Position numbers and translations under genes: made by a program. Positions 26,137 through 35,463 of a stretch of 54,657 nucleotides of DNA are shown in pieces; position 1 is the first letter of the stretch; every line of letters starts with the position of its first letter. The notes beneath the pieces were generated by a model. The model was not told the origin of the DNA. It saw nothing but the letters and a program-made list of their open reading frames with translations, and made no database searches. The stretch comes from Nitrospinaceae bacterium (lineage in GTDB: Bacteria > Nitrospinota > Nitrospinia > Nitrospinales > JACRGP01), in NCBI GenBank assembly GCA_029261575.1, contig JAJDBD010000084.1:1-54657 (forward strand), in the 5' to 3' direction.

Positions 26137-26805
26137 CTACTCCCTCATAACGTAGCCCACGCCCCTCAGGGTATGCAGAAGTTTTTTCTCGTGGTTTTTA
26201 TCGATTTTTTTTCGCAGATGATTTATGTACACGTCGATCACGTTGGTGAAGGTATCGAAATTGTAATCCCAAACATGCTCCGCGATCATCGTCCGGGTCA
26301 ACACCTTGCCCTGGTTACGAATGAAATATTCCAGCAGGCTGTATTCTTTCCCGGTCAACTCGATTTCCTCGCTGTTGCGTTTCACCTTATGGCTGACCAG
26401 GTCCAGAGTGAGGTCGTCGATTTGAAGGACGGTTTTGGCGTCAGCTGTGCCGCGCCGCAAAAGCACGCGAATGCGAGCCAGCAATTCGGAAAAAGCAAAC
26501 GGTTTGGTTAAATAATCGTCCGCCCCCTTGTTCAATCCAGCGACCTTGTCCTCGACGGAATCTTTTGCCGTCAACAACAAGACGGGAACGTCCAGCTTCT
26601 TTTCCCTCAGCCGCCTCAACACTTCCAGTCCGTCCAGTTTGGGAAGCATCAAATCCAGTATGATCAGGTCGTATTGGTTTTCCTCGCCCAGATAGAGGCC
26701 TTCCTCTCCGTCGTAAGCGGCGTCCACGGCGTAGGTTTCCTCCTCCAAACCTTTTTTGATGAAACCGGAAACCTTTTTATCGTCTTCAACAATAAGAATT
26801 CGCAA
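26137..26805 (-). CDS. OmpR/CusR-family response regulator
   Basis: 222 residues. Receiver domain with the acidic pocket VEDD, phospho-acceptor Asp51 in LIILDLMLPKLDGL and Lys in LTKPFAF; C-terminal winged helix with VKRNSEEIELTGKEYSLLEYF and TNVIDVYINHLRKKID. TTG start at 26805 directly abuts the stop of the small gene upstream, with GGAAAG before it, so translation is coupled. Pairs with the kinase downstream. Confidence 0.93.
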   Translation of the reverse strand: MRILIVEDDKKVSGFIKKGLEEETYAVDAAYDGEEGLYLGEENQYDLIILDLMLPKLDGLEVLRRLREKKLDVPVLLLTAKDSVEDKVAGLNKGADDYLTKPFAFSELLARIRVLLRRGTADAKTVLQIDDLTLDLVSHKVKRNSEEIELTGKEYSLLEYFIRNQGKVLTRTMIAEHVWDYNFDTFTNVIDVYINHLRKKIDKNHEKKLLHTLRGVGYVMRE

Positions 26806-27012
26806 TTAACTTTCCCACTTGTGTTGATCTTTATGAAGCTCGATCTCGCCTTCCAGCATTTGGATATGCTTTTCGCAATCCTTCATGATGGCGGAATATA
26901 ACGCCCGGCAACTTTCGTCGTTGGCGTCGATCATGGCCTGCCTGCAAAGGGTCGAGGCTTCCCTGGACGCCTTCAGGGCCTTGATTAGATTTTCGTTAAA
27001 CTTTTTAGGCAT
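26806..27012 (-). CDS. Small helical Cys/His-containing protein next to a metal-type two-component system
   Basis: 68 residues, ATG 27012. Predicted all-helical, with Cys23, Cys35, Cys46, His49, His60 and His64 plus several Met (MIDANDESCRALYSAIMKDCEKHIQMLE). The spacing of Cys along helices could place metal ligands on one face. No signal peptide and no named family recognised. The stop codon touches the start of the response regulator, so it is part of that operon. A cytoplasmic metal-binding or accessory role is a guess from context. Confidence 0.7.
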   Translation of the reverse strand: MPKKFNENLIKALKASREASTLCRQAMIDANDESCRALYSAIMKDCEKHIQMLEGEIELHKDQHKWES

Positions 27013-27100
27013 ATGTCTGGGCCGAAAAATATTTATGAATAAATATCAGTCTGAAAGACTCTTACTGGAATCAGGCGATTGCGAGCAAAACAAAGGGGCG

Positions 27101-27361
27101 CTATTCCTTCTCGCTTTCGAGGCGCTTTTGGAATAACATTTTAACGATCCAAAAACCAAAAACAATACCAAAAAAGGGAAGCAGGTTGACCATCTCGGCC
27201 AGCCACCGACCCGCCAAACCGTATTCATTCCCCAGATTGGAAAGAATTTTGTTTCCGGATTTTTCAACGGCGTAAAAAATCAAACTGACCACCAGTCCAC
27301 AGACAAAGCCGATAAAGCCGCCGAATCCGTAATAAACATATTTCATCGTTTTTTGGTTCAT
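27101..27361 (-). CDS. Small membrane protein with two helices, unknown function
   Basis: 86 residues from ATG 27361 (MNQKTMKYVYYGFGG); an upstream in-frame TTG at 27385 would add eight residues. Helix one is FIGFVCGLVVSLIFYAV, helix two LPFFGIVFGFWIVKMLF, with a short polar loop and a basic/acidic tail (QKRLESEKE). No family recognised. On the same strand and 88 bases upstream of the small Cys/His gene, possibly the head of the same operon. Confidence 0.65.
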   Translation of the reverse strand: MNQKTMKYVYYGFGGFIGFVCGLVVSLIFYAVEKSGNKILSNLGNEYGLAGRWLAEMVNLLPFFGIVFGFWIVKMLFQKRLESEKE

Positions 27362-27443
27362 CGTCCTGAACAACCCATCCGGCAAACAATAACCTCTATT
27401 TTCACGGGATATATCTTAAAGGTCAAATTTAATATAATCTAAT

Positions 27444-27546
27444 GGGCGTCTCTAAAAATTAATCCTGGCCGTGAGCGGCCCTTATGAAATAAGGGCTGGC
27501 GAATTGCCAAAATAAAAATATCCAATTATTAGAGTACCACTAAAAA
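27444..27546 (+). repeat. Interspersed intergenic repeat, copy A
   Basis: One of three related ~100-base elements (others near 36.8 and 52.1 kb). It contains hairpin GGCCGTGAGCGGCC (27467-27480), hairpin CCCTTAT/ATAAGGG (27479-27495), then a GGCGAATTGCC stretch, and is bounded by degenerate terminal inverted repeats (GTCTCTAA at the left, TTAGAGTACC at the right). It ends 27 bases before the SDR gene and reads toward it. Confidence 0.85.
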
Positions 27547-27573
27547 TATCACGACGCCGCTCGGGAAACATCC

Positions 27574-28314
27574 ATGAGACTGAAAAATAAAACTGCCATT
27601 ATCACTGGAGGAGGAACGGGGATCGGCCTGGCGTGCGCCAGACTTTTTTGCCGGGAGGGCGCGCGCGTTGCGTTGTTTGGAAGAAGAAGCGACCGGCTGG
27701 AACAGGCCGTCGACGAGCTGGGCGAATCTGCCCTCGCGGTCGCAGGAGATATTTCCAGGGAAAAGGATATCGACCGCCTGGTCGGCCAAACGCTGGAAAC
27801 CTGGGGCCGCGCCGACGTCCTGGTGAACAACGCCGGAACCTACGGCGGTTCTCCGGTCCATGAAACCCGCGACGAGGATTGGGATCGGATCATGAACGTC
27901 AATATGAACAGCGTCTTTAAATTGACCCGGCGGGTTCTCCCCGTCATGGTGGAGCAAAACTCCGGGAGCATTGTTCATATCAGTTCGATATTGGGCCTGG
28001 TCGCCGCGCCGGAGACCTCCGCCTACAGCGCCTCCAAGGCCGCTCTCATTCAGTTTTCCCGTTGCGTGGCGGCGGAATACGGAGGCCGGGGAATTCGCTC
28101 CAACACCGTTTGCCCCGGACTGATCGAAACGGAGATGACCGCCGACCTGATGGCCGACGAGGCTTTGATGCGGGAATGGAGCAAAAATTATCCCATTGGC
28201 CGGTTCGGGGTTCCCGAGGACGTGGCAGGCTGTTGTTTATTTCTAGCCAGCGACGAAGCCTCGTTCATCACCGGAGCCACGGTTCCCGTTGACGGAGGTT
28301 ATACCGCCTTATAG
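27574..28314 (+). CDS. Short-chain dehydrogenase/reductase (FabG-like SDR)
   Basis: 246 residues. Classical SDR: cofactor motif TGGGTGIG near the N-terminus, NNAGTYGG, catalytic Ser in HISSILG and YSASK with Tyr/Lys, then the VCPGLIETEM segment and a conserved GATVPVDGGYTAL end. NAD(P)-dependent oxidoreductase; substrate unknown. It stands as a single gene with GGGAAA before ATG 27574, directly behind repeat copy A. Probably not the fatty-acid FabG, since no fab genes are near. Confidence 0.9.
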   Translation: MRLKNKTAIITGGGTGIGLACARLFCREGARVALFGRRSDRLEQAVDELGESALAVAGDISREKDIDRLVGQTLETWGRADVLVNNAGTYGGSPVHETRDEDWDRIMNVNMNSVFKLTRRVLPVMVEQNSGSIVHISSILGLVAAPETSAYSASKAALIQFSRCVAAEYGGRGIRSNTVCPGLIETEMTADLMADEALMREWSKNYPIGRFGVPEDVAGCCLFLASDEASFITGATVPVDGGYTAL

Positions 28315-28396
28315 TGGGGCTTGACGGCATACCCCGCAAATAATAAAATAACGTCATACACAGCCTCGCAAATCGACGCAGGTCCGCCGCAAACGC

Positions 28397-28424
28397 ATTA
28401 ACTCATTAACTCGTTAACTCGTTA
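28397..28424 (+). repeat. Tandem 8-base repeat
   Basis: ATTAACTC twice, then GTTAACTC and a truncated GTTAC: 3.5 units between the SDR gene and gatB. The remaining gap (28315-28457) shows only a weak GGGG/CCCC hairpin after the SDR stop. Confidence 0.6.
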
Positions 28425-28457
28425 CCTGCCTGAAAAGTTGACACAAGGAATCCGCTC

Positions 28458-29903
28458 TTGAAATACGAAACGGTTATCGGTCTGGAAGTTCATTGCCAGC
28501 TCAAAACCAAAACTAAAATTTTTTGCTCCTGCTCCACCGAGTTTGGCAAAAATCCCAACGAAAATACCTGCCCCATTTGCCTGGGCATGCCGGGGGTTTT
28601 GCCGGTCCTCAACAGGCAGGTGGTGAATTTCGCCGTTCGGGCCGGGTTGGCGACCCACTGCCGAATCGAACCGATGAACCAGTTTGCAAGAAAAAATTAT
28701 TTTTATCCCGACCTGCCCAAGGGATACCAGGTTTCCCAGTTCGATCATCCGCTGGCCACCGGCGGTTATGTGAATATCCTGATCGACGGCGAAAAGAAAA
28801 AAATCAATTTGACCCGGATTCACATGGAGGAAGACGCCGGGAAACTGGTTCACGGCGAAAACATGGGGAATCCGGAAAGCAGTTACGTGGATTTCAACCG
28901 GACGGGCGTGCCTTTGATTGAAATCGTCAGCGAGCCGGACCTGCGCTCCTCTGAAGAGGCCCGGGCTTATATGGTGGAGTTGAAATCCATTCTGGAATAC
29001 GCCGACGTCAGCGATTGCAATATGGAACAGGGAAGTTTGCGTTGCGACGCCAACGTCTCCCTGAGACCCTTTGGTCAGGAGGAATTTGGAACCCGCACCG
29101 AACTCAAAAATATCAATTCGTTTAAATTTGTGCAAAAAGCCATCGACTACGAAGTGGAACGGCAGACGAGTCTGCTCGAGCAGGGCGACAAGGTGATTCT
29201 GGAGACGCGCTTGTACGACTCCAACCGCGGCGTCACCTATTCCATGCGCAGTAAAGAAGAGGCGCATGATTATCGTTATTTTCCGGAGCCGGACCTGGTT
29301 CCCATAGTTTTGGACGAGGCCTGCGTGGAGGAAATAGCAAAAACCCTTCCCGAACTACCGGAACCCAAAAGAGAACGCTTCACTGCGGAATACGGCATCC
29401 CCGCTTACGACGCACAGGTGCTCACCGCTACCCGGCCCCTTGCGGACTTCTATGAAGAGACCGTGAAACTCCATAATCATCCCAAGGCGGTCAGCAACTG
29501 GATGATGGGAGATTTATTGCGGGAACTGAAAAACGACGACCAGGAAATCCAAGATTGTAAACTGACTCCACAGCGTCTGGCCGGCATGCTGGATTTGATC
29601 GAAGCGGGAACGATCAACGGGAAAATCGCCAAAACCGTTTTTGAAGAAATGTACAACACCGGGGCCGAACCCGAGACCGTCGTTAAAGAAAAAGGCCTCG
29701 GCCAAATTGCAGACGAGGCTTCCATTGAAAAACTGGTCGACCAGATTTTGGAAGACAATCCTCAACAAACCGCGGACTACCGCAACGGCAAGGAAAAATT
29801 GATGGGATATTTCGTGGGGCAATTGATGAAGGCCAGCAAGGGCCAGGCCAATCCCGCCCTGGCAAACAAATTATTGAAACAAAAACTTGGAAGTGGGTCG
29901 TGA
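28458..29903 (+). CDS. gatB: Asp/Glu-tRNA amidotransferase subunit B (GatB)
   Basis: 481 residues. GatB makes Gln-tRNA(Gln) and/or Asn-tRNA(Asn) from misacylated Glu/Asp-tRNA. N-terminal [20 protein letters not shown], the Cys-rich CSCSTEFG ... CPICLGMPG zinc region, and [10 protein letters not shown] are family signatures; the C-terminal YqeY-like tail is present. TTG start at 28458 with AAGGA upstream. gatA and gatC are not in the window. Its stop overlaps the next gene start. Confidence 0.95.
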   Translation: MKYETVIGLEVHCQLKTKTKIFCSCSTEFGKNPNENTCPICLGMPGVLPVLNRQVVNFAVRAGLATHCRIEPMNQFARKNYFYPDLPKGYQVSQFDHPLATGGYVNILIDGEKKKINLTRIHMEEDAGKLVHGENMGNPESSYVDFNRTGVPLIEIVSEPDLRSSEEARAYMVELKSILEYADVSDCNMEQGSLRCDANVSLRPFGQEEFGTRTELKNINSFKFVQKAIDYEVERQTSLLEQGDKVILETRLYDSNRGVTYSMRSKEEAHDYRYFPEPDLVPIVLDEACVEEIAKTLPELPEPKRERFTAEYGIPAYDAQVLTATRPLADFYEETVKLHNHPKAVSNWMMGDLLRELKNDDQEIQDCKLTPQRLAGMLDLIEAGTINGKIAKTVFEEMYNTGAEPETVVKEKGLGQIADEASIEKLVDQILEDNPQQTADYRNGKEKLMGYFVGQLMKASKGQANPALANKLLKQKLGSGS

Positions 29904-30481
29904 TGAATTTCATTAAACAACACCGAATCTTTAAATTCTCTTTGGGGTGGATCGGAAGAGTTCTGCTTTTTGGGGCGGTTATTTTTAGTCCGGCGTTTGC
30001 CGCCGCAGAAAACCTTGCCTCTACGGAAAAACAGGTTTGGTCGGAGGACAAACGATTCATGGACAACGGAGACGGAACGATCACGGATACCCAAACGGGT
30101 TTGATGTGGATGCGGCAAGACGCTTACCAACATACCGGGCATTGGCTGAACTGGATGGAGGCTTTTAAATATGTGGAGGAATTAAACGCCCAGGGATTCG
30201 CCAATTACCGGGACTGGTACGTTCCCACAAAAAAAGAATTGCAAACGCTTTTCGAGGAAAATAAAAATAACGGTTCCCAGGTCGGGAGCGAAATGAAAAT
30301 CCACATGGACCCCATTTTTGCCACGGACGGATCAGGTTCCCATTGGGCGGTGGAAACCAACGGAGCGCGTAATGCGTTTGGAGTCGTTCTCAACGACGGC
30401 CAATCGTTTTCCGCCTTTAAAAAATCCCGCTCCCGTAAATCCGTTCGCGCGGTTCGACCCGTCGGACCAAAAATCCCCTGA
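29903..30481 (+). CDS. Exported DUF1566 domain protein
   Basis: 192 residues from ATG 29903 (a GTG three bases earlier is also possible). A hydrophobic leader near residues 14-34 (LGWIGRVLLFGAVIFSPAFA) with cleavage after AAA. The rest is a DUF1566/Fib_succ-like domain: MDNGDGTITDTQTGLMWMRQ, NYRDWYVPTKKELQTLFE and VRAVRPVG, characteristic of this family of surface or periplasmic proteins. The start overlaps the gatB stop, so it is translated from the same message. Function unknown. Confidence 0.85.
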   Translation: MNFIKQHRIFKFSLGWIGRVLLFGAVIFSPAFAAAENLASTEKQVWSEDKRFMDNGDGTITDTQTGLMWMRQDAYQHTGHWLNWMEAFKYVEELNAQGFANYRDWYVPTKKELQTLFEENKNNGSQVGSEMKIHMDPIFATDGSGSHWAVETNGARNAFGVVLNDGQSFSAFKKSRSRKSVRAVRPVGPKIP

Positions 30482-30507
30482 ATTTAAACATTTATTATGG
30501 ATGATGT

Positions 30508-32124
30508 ATGAAAAAATTATTTAGCGTATTTGTTTGTGTATTTCTTTTAATCCCGGCGGTTCCCTCCATTTGCCTGGCAACCTTCCCCGGCGAGACCTTG
30601 ATTTTATGGGCCTACGATTTGGAAAAAGAAAAACTCGATCCGCAAATTTTAAAAGTTATGGAACGGGTGAAAGAAAAAAAATACGAAGACGCGCGGACCC
30701 TTCTGGAAGCCGAAATCCAGGCGGGCAGGAACGGGACCACGCCCACAATTTTATTGGGAATCCTGCTCAACGAAATGGGCGAATATAAACAGTCGATTTT
30801 GAAACTTCGGGAAGGCGCGGCGGCGCAGAGAAGACATCCGGCGTTGAATTTCGGATATTGCCAGACCTATCGCAATTTGGGGATGAGCGCCCTTTCATTG
30901 AGAGCCTGCCAGATTGCAATAGAACAACATCAAAATAGTCCGGAAGCGCATTTCGAATACGCCCAAACTCTTGCGGCCATGGGGGACATGGAAACCTCCA
31001 ACCAGGAACTCGCCCGCGCCGAGGAATTGGACAAGGCTAATTCCATTTACCCCTTTGCACAAGGGATGAATTATTTTTATCTGAACCAGTTGGACTCCGC
31101 AGAAAAGGCCTTCCTTCGGGTTTTGAAAGCGAATCCTGACGATCTGAAAGCCGCGTATCAATTGAGTTACCTGTATGCGATCCAAAAGAAGACGGACCAG
31201 GCCAAAACCTACATCGACCAAATTCTGAACTCGGGGAAAAACGATCCCAACGTCGATTCGGCAAAAAACCTTCAGGACTATATCAACAAGGATGCCCTCG
31301 ACCGCCTTCCCGGCAAAACCGTTCCGGATGAATATCATTTGAAACGTTCCCAGGGAATGTACCGGGCCGGAAAATACGGATTGTCGCTGATGGAAATTGA
31401 AACCGCGTCGAAATTAAAACCGGACGATTTGAAAATCGGGGAAATCCTTGTGGGAATGTACAGCATCCTTTTCCGTCTGCCGGAAACCGAAACCGCCGTT
31501 CGCGTTTTGATCGGCAATCCAAAAGCCGGGGCGGCTCTAAAGGCGCGGAGCTACCAGGAGTTGGGAGACCTCATGCTCCTTCAAGGACGGCTCAAGGACG
31601 CTCGCAAGTTCTATGAACAATCCAAGACGCAGGGCGATCCCAACCAACTATCGGAAATCTCTCTGAAGGAGTTTCCAAAAGAAGACTCGGACGCCCTATA
31701 TAAAATCGACCCGAACGACGTTTACATCCAACCCGAGGAATCGCTCAATCACAAAGGAGAAATTTTCGCCTTTTACGGAATGCACGAAAGGGCCATCGCC
31801 GTTTACTCAATGGTTTTGCAGATGAACCCCAAGAGCCTGACGAGTAAGTTGAACATGGCGACTTCCTTTTATCATCAAGCCAAATACAACCAGGCCATCG
31901 GGCTTCTGGAAAAAATCCTGCTTTCCCAATCCAAGCACAAATACATACTGGCTCATCGCTTGCTTCTGGCGCAAGCCTATGTGAAAAAAGGAAAATTCAA
32001 GCCGGGAATAAAACACCTTGCTCAGGCGGTCCAATCAAACCCGAACGTAAAGGCCGCCATCAAAAAGAATCCCGTTTTTGAGGTTCTGAACGACGAACCC
32101 GATTACCAAAAATTATTTCAATAA
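30508..32124 (+). CDS. Exported TPR-repeat protein (538 aa)
   Basis: Signal peptide [20 protein letters not shown] with cleavage near CLA. Long array of TPR-type helix pairs, for example [60 protein letters not shown] and [20 protein letters not shown], interrupted by a non-repetitive stretch near residues 265-290. A periplasmic scaffold or assembly factor by inference. 26 bases after the DUF1566 gene and eight before bcp: likely one operon. Confidence 0.87.
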   Translation: MKKLFSVFVCVFLLIPAVPSICLATFPGETLILWAYDLEKEKLDPQILKVMERVKEKKYEDARTLLEAEIQAGRNGTTPTILLGILLNEMGEYKQSILKLREGAAAQRRHPALNFGYCQTYRNLGMSALSLRACQIAIEQHQNSPEAHFEYAQTLAAMGDMETSNQELARAEELDKANSIYPFAQGMNYFYLNQLDSAEKAFLRVLKANPDDLKAAYQLSYLYAIQKKTDQAKTYIDQILNSGKNDPNVDSAKNLQDYINKDALDRLPGKTVPDEYHLKRSQGMYRAGKYGLSLMEIETASKLKPDDLKIGEILVGMYSILFRLPETETAVRVLIGNPKAGAALKARSYQELGDLMLLQGRLKDARKFYEQSKTQGDPNQLSEISLKEFPKEDSDALYKIDPNDVYIQPEESLNHKGEIFAFYGMHERAIAVYSMVLQMNPKSLTSKLNMATSFYHQAKYNQAIGLLEKILLSQSKHKYILAHRLLLAQAYVKKGKFKPGIKHLAQAVQSNPNVKAAIKKNPVFEVLNDEPDYQKLFQ

Positions 32125-32132
32125 GGATGGTT

Positions 32133-32597
32133 ATGCTGAAGGAAGGAAAAAAAGCGCCGGATTTCACGGCTCTGGATCAAAACGGATCGAAGGTAAAACT
32201 AAGCTCGTTTAAAGGCAAAAAAAACGTCGTCCTGTATTTTTATCCCAAAGACATGACCCCGGGATGCACCACCGAAGCCTGCGATTTTCGCGATCATTTC
32301 CCACGTTTCAAAAATACGGAGATTTTGGGGGTGAGCGTCGACCCCGTCGAGCGCCATCAAAAATTCATAGACAAACACGACCTGCCCTTCACGCTCCTGA
32401 GCGATCCGGACAAAAAACTGGTCGAGAAATACGGCGTCTGGCAGGAAAAAAAATTATACGGAAAAACCTTTATGGGAATCGTGCGATCCACCTTCATCGT
32501 CGATAAAAAAGGCGTTCTCAGAAAAATTTATCCCAAGGTCAAGGTCAAAGGACACGTGGAAGAGGTTTTGGAATTCCTGAAAGAGCTTAAGGATTAA
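32133..32597 (+). CDS. bcp: Bcp-type peroxiredoxin (thioredoxin-dependent)
   Basis: 154 residues from ATG 32133, five bases after AAGGA; an ATG at 32127 overlaps that site and is less likely. Peroxidatic Cys45 in [11 protein letters not shown] with resolving Cys50 (C-x4-C of atypical 2-Cys PrxQ/Bcp). Reduces hydroperoxides with thioredoxin. Convergent with the M24 gene, overlapping by four bases at the 3' end. Confidence 0.95.
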   Translation: MLKEGKKAPDFTALDQNGSKVKLSSFKGKKNVVLYFYPKDMTPGCTTEACDFRDHFPRFKNTEILGVSVDPVERHQKFIDKHDLPFTLLSDPDKKLVEKYGVWQEKKLYGKTFMGIVRSTFIVDKKGVLRKIYPKVKVKGHVEEVLEFLKELKD

Positions 32598-34045
32598 AGC
32601 CCGCCGGCCAGGGCGACGGGGTTGGGCGTTTTGTCCCTTTTACCCGAAGCCATCCAGCGCTCAATCTCGGCAACGGTTTTGGGAATGCTTTTCGATAGAT
32701 TCCGGCAGGATTTATCCGTGATCAACAAATTGTCCTCGATGCGAATCCCAATTTCCTGATCGTAAACTTTCCCCTTATATTTCCAACGAAATTCCCCATA
32801 CAATCCCGGTTCGTTACTGATCATCCATCCCGGTTGCATCAACGCGTCGGCGTAATTCCGAAATGGGTCGCCGTCGTGTTCCTGTTCGCCCATCAGGTGG
32901 CTCACCCCGTGCGGCTTATTTTTGTATTTCAATTTGCAGATCCCCCCTGCGGCTTTAAACTCATGTTTCAAACCGTGATTGACGCAGTCCCAGCAAATCT
33001 CGTTTAACTTGTTAATAGTCTCCCCGGCTTTCGCGGCGCTTTCGACCTCCAACTGCGCCTTCAACACAATTTCATACAAAACTTTTTGCATGGGATTGAA
33101 CTTACCGGACGCGGGAACGGTGCGGGTGATATCGGCATGCATCGTCATCCAGCGCACGCCAAAATCCATCAACATCAACTCGTCCCGGCCGATATCGTCG
33201 TCGTCTTTCATATAATGCAAAACCGCCGCGTTGGGACCCGACGCGATGATGCTCGGGTAGCTGAGGCCATAGGGCGAATGCATCAACATATTGCCCTCGA
33301 TAAAACTTTTCGTCTGCGCTTCGTTTTTAAAATGATGGAAATGCCTCAGAGTGGCCTTGAAGGACCGCCCGGTGATCTCGTTGGCCTTGAGCGCGTTGGC
33401 GGCGTCGTATGAATCCAAAGGCAAGCGAAGATCAAAATGCGTTTTCATGATATTGACCAGCGCCCCGCGTGGAGCGTTCCGTTTGCGCAACAATCCCGAC
33501 AAACGTTTTCGAAAACTCCAGTTATGGTCTCCGGTGATCCGCGTTTTCTTTCCATTGCGAATTCCCTCCAACCAGAACGCGCCGACTTTTTTGTTTCTCT
33601 GCCGGGAAAACCTTTCCTGAAAAACCTTATCGAAATCCGCAATATCGCGAACGTCTCGCAAGCCCGTCACTCGTTTGGTTTCCTGAATGCTTTTAGGACT
33701 TCCCGCGCCAAATCGCACGCCGTCCCAAAACTCTTTTACCGGATCCTTTTGAGGGACAAATAAAATTTCGTCTGACTGTCTGGAATGCGGGTCCAGCAAC
33801 AAAAGCGCTTGATTCTGATTCACGCCGGTAAGATACATGACGGCGGGTTCCTGATAGGTGGGAGAATAGGCGTACGACCAAATCGTCTCCCCGCCCGGAC
33901 CGTAGGGGACCCCGGTCAGGACGATCAAATGTCCGACTTCATCCATCAATTTTTTCCGCCGGTCGCGATACCTTTGGCGAGCGTTTTTACCCGCTCCTCC
34001 GTCGCGAAAAATCCCGGAATATTTCTTTTTAACGACCGCTCCCAT
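32594..34045 (-). CDS. M24 family metallopeptidase (Xaa-Pro aminopeptidase-like)
   Basis: 483 residues. N-terminal AMP_N-like part ([20 protein letters not shown]) followed by a creatinase/aminopeptidase fold with dinuclear metal ligands: Asp in MLMDFGVRW, Asp in HADITRTVP, His in [14 protein letters not shown], Glu in [10 protein letters not shown] and Glu in GIRIEDNLL. Cleaves X-Pro N-termini in related enzymes. ATG 34045; divergent from the SRAP gene. The N-terminus is slightly longer and more basic than usual. Confidence 0.9.
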   Translation of the reverse strand: MGAVVKKKYSGIFRDGGAGKNARQRYRDRRKKLMDEVGHLIVLTGVPYGPGGETIWSYAYSPTYQEPAVMYLTGVNQNQALLLLDPHSRQSDEILFVPQKDPVKEFWDGVRFGAGSPKSIQETKRVTGLRDVRDIADFDKVFQERFSRQRNKKVGAFWLEGIRNGKKTRITGDHNWSFRKRLSGLLRKRNAPRGALVNIMKTHFDLRLPLDSYDAANALKANEITGRSFKATLRHFHHFKNEAQTKSFIEGNMLMHSPYGLSYPSIIASGPNAAVLHYMKDDDDIGRDELMLMDFGVRWMTMHADITRTVPASGKFNPMQKVLYEIVLKAQLEVESAAKAGETINKLNEICWDCVNHGLKHEFKAAGGICKLKYKNKPHGVSHLMGEQEHDGDPFRNYADALMQPGWMISNEPGLYGEFRWKYKGKVYDQEIGIRIEDNLLITDKSCRNLSKSIPKTVAEIERWMASGKRDKTPNPVALAGGL

Positions 34046-34130
34046 AATTCCTCTTTAAAAGCGCGATTGGACCGCTTCTCATATTAGGCTAAAATGAATT
34101 CTGCTATTAATTAAAACCCGGATAACATTT

Positions 34131-34802
34131 ATGTGCGGACGTTACACCCTGACCCAATCGATAAAAAAGGTCGCGGCCCATTTTTCCTGTCAAAAGATTA
34201 ATTTGCAATTTACGCCTCGCTACAACATCGCCCCCGGTCAGGTATTGCCCGTTGTCTTGTCGGTTCAAGGTCAAGTCGAGCTTCAAAGTTCTCGCTGGGG
34301 ACTCGTCCCGCGCTGGGCGGCGGCAAAAAAAACCTTCACGCCGTTGATCAACGCCCGCGCCGAGACCGTTCACGAAAAATCCAGCTTCAAGGATTCATTC
34401 CAAACCAGGCGTTGCCTGATTCCAGCCGACGGTTTCATTGAATGGAAAAAACAGGAAACCGGAAAAACGCCCCATTACATTTCCATGAAAAACCAAGCCC
34501 TGTTTGCCTTCGCCGGTTTGTGGACTCCGACCGAAGACGAACCCCTGTGCTCCTACGCCATCGTCACGACAGAAGCCAATTCCAAATTGCAAACCATCCA
34601 TCACCGCATGCCGGTCATTCTGCCGCAAAAAGCCTGCGAGGATTGGTTGAATCCCTCCGCCTCGTTGGAAGATTTACAAAAATTATTGGTCTCGGTTCCT
34701 TCGGAGCAAATGGAAACCCGCCCTCTTTCTTCCATGATCAATTCGGCAAAAAACGACGCCCCGGAATGTTTGTCTCCAGCGCCGGAATCGCCCGCCGACT
34801 GA
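34131..34802 (+). CDS. SRAP family protein (YedK/HMCES-like)
   Basis: 223 residues. Cys2 follows the initiator Met (MCGRYTL) and becomes the N-terminal nucleophile that crosslinks to abasic sites in single-stranded DNA. Other active-site residues are in place: Asn75/Arg77/Glu79 in INARAET, Glu104 in DGFIEW and His158 in HHRMP. Shields AP sites in ssDNA. Sits alone after the M24 gene promoter; uvrB is 2 kb away. Confidence 0.94.
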   Translation: MCGRYTLTQSIKKVAAHFSCQKINLQFTPRYNIAPGQVLPVVLSVQGQVELQSSRWGLVPRWAAAKKTFTPLINARAETVHEKSSFKDSFQTRRCLIPADGFIEWKKQETGKTPHYISMKNQALFAFAGLWTPTEDEPLCSYAIVTTEANSKLQTIHHRMPVILPQKACEDWLNPSASLEDLQKLLVSVPSEQMETRPLSSMINSAKNDAPECLSPAPESPAD

Positions 34803-34810
34803 TCCTCCGA

Positions 34811-35425
34811 TCATTTCTTTCTCAACCACGCCAACCATTCGCGTCCCCGCCTGCGCTCGGCGGAGTTCTCAGTTTTATTCAAATCCTCAACGACAAATTT
34901 CTCGGAGAAAAATTCCAGAATATTTTCTTCAGTCGTATTCCAGGGCGGGCCGCCCTCTTCCCCGGTTTCATAAAACAAGCCGACCAAAACGCCTCCGGTT
35001 TTTAAAATTCGATGCGCGGTTTGAACATAACGAGTCCGGTCGGACGTATCGATAGCGCAAAAAAAAGTCTGCTCAAACATCCAGTCGTATGAGCCGTCGT
35101 GCGAGGAGTCCAGATCAAAAAAACTTTGCCCGAGCAAACGGGCGGTCAGGTTTTTCTCTTTGAGATTTTTCTCCGCCAACTCCAGCGCGGCGGGAACGTA
35201 ATCCACCGCAACGACGTCAAACCGGCGTTCCGCCAGGAACGTCGCTTCGTGGCCCTGACCACAGCCGGGAATCAAAACCTTTCCGGGCTTCAACTTGCCT
35301 TCATCCCACAAACGAACCAGAGGCGGAGACGCCTCGCCGATATCCCAGGTCAAATCGCTTTCCTTATAATGGCGCGCCCAGTCTTCCAATTTGTAGCCGT
35401 TCCTGATTTTTGTCGAGTCGTCCAT
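34811..35425 (-). CDS. TPMT-family SAM-dependent methyltransferase
   Basis: 204 residues from ATG 35425 (MDDSTKIRNGYKLEDW); the longer open frame upstream overlaps the next gene and is not protein-like. SAM site GKVLIPGCGQGHEATFLAERRFDVVAVDYVPAALELAE, then EQTFFCAID and PPWNTTEENIL typical of thiopurine methyltransferase-like enzymes, which methylate thiols or selenium/tellurium compounds. Substrate unknown. Same strand as the TraB gene upstream. Confidence 0.88.
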   Translation of the reverse strand: MDDSTKIRNGYKLEDWARHYKESDLTWDIGEASPPLVRLWDEGKLKPGKVLIPGCGQGHEATFLAERRFDVVAVDYVPAALELAEKNLKEKNLTARLLGQSFFDLDSSHDGSYDWMFEQTFFCAIDTSDRTRYVQTAHRILKTGGVLVGLFYETGEEGGPPWNTTEENILEFFSEKFVVEDLNKTENSAERRRGREWLAWLRKK

Positions 35426-35463
35426 GGAGTAAAATTTTTTAGAGGAACTATCGAGCCGGTTTT

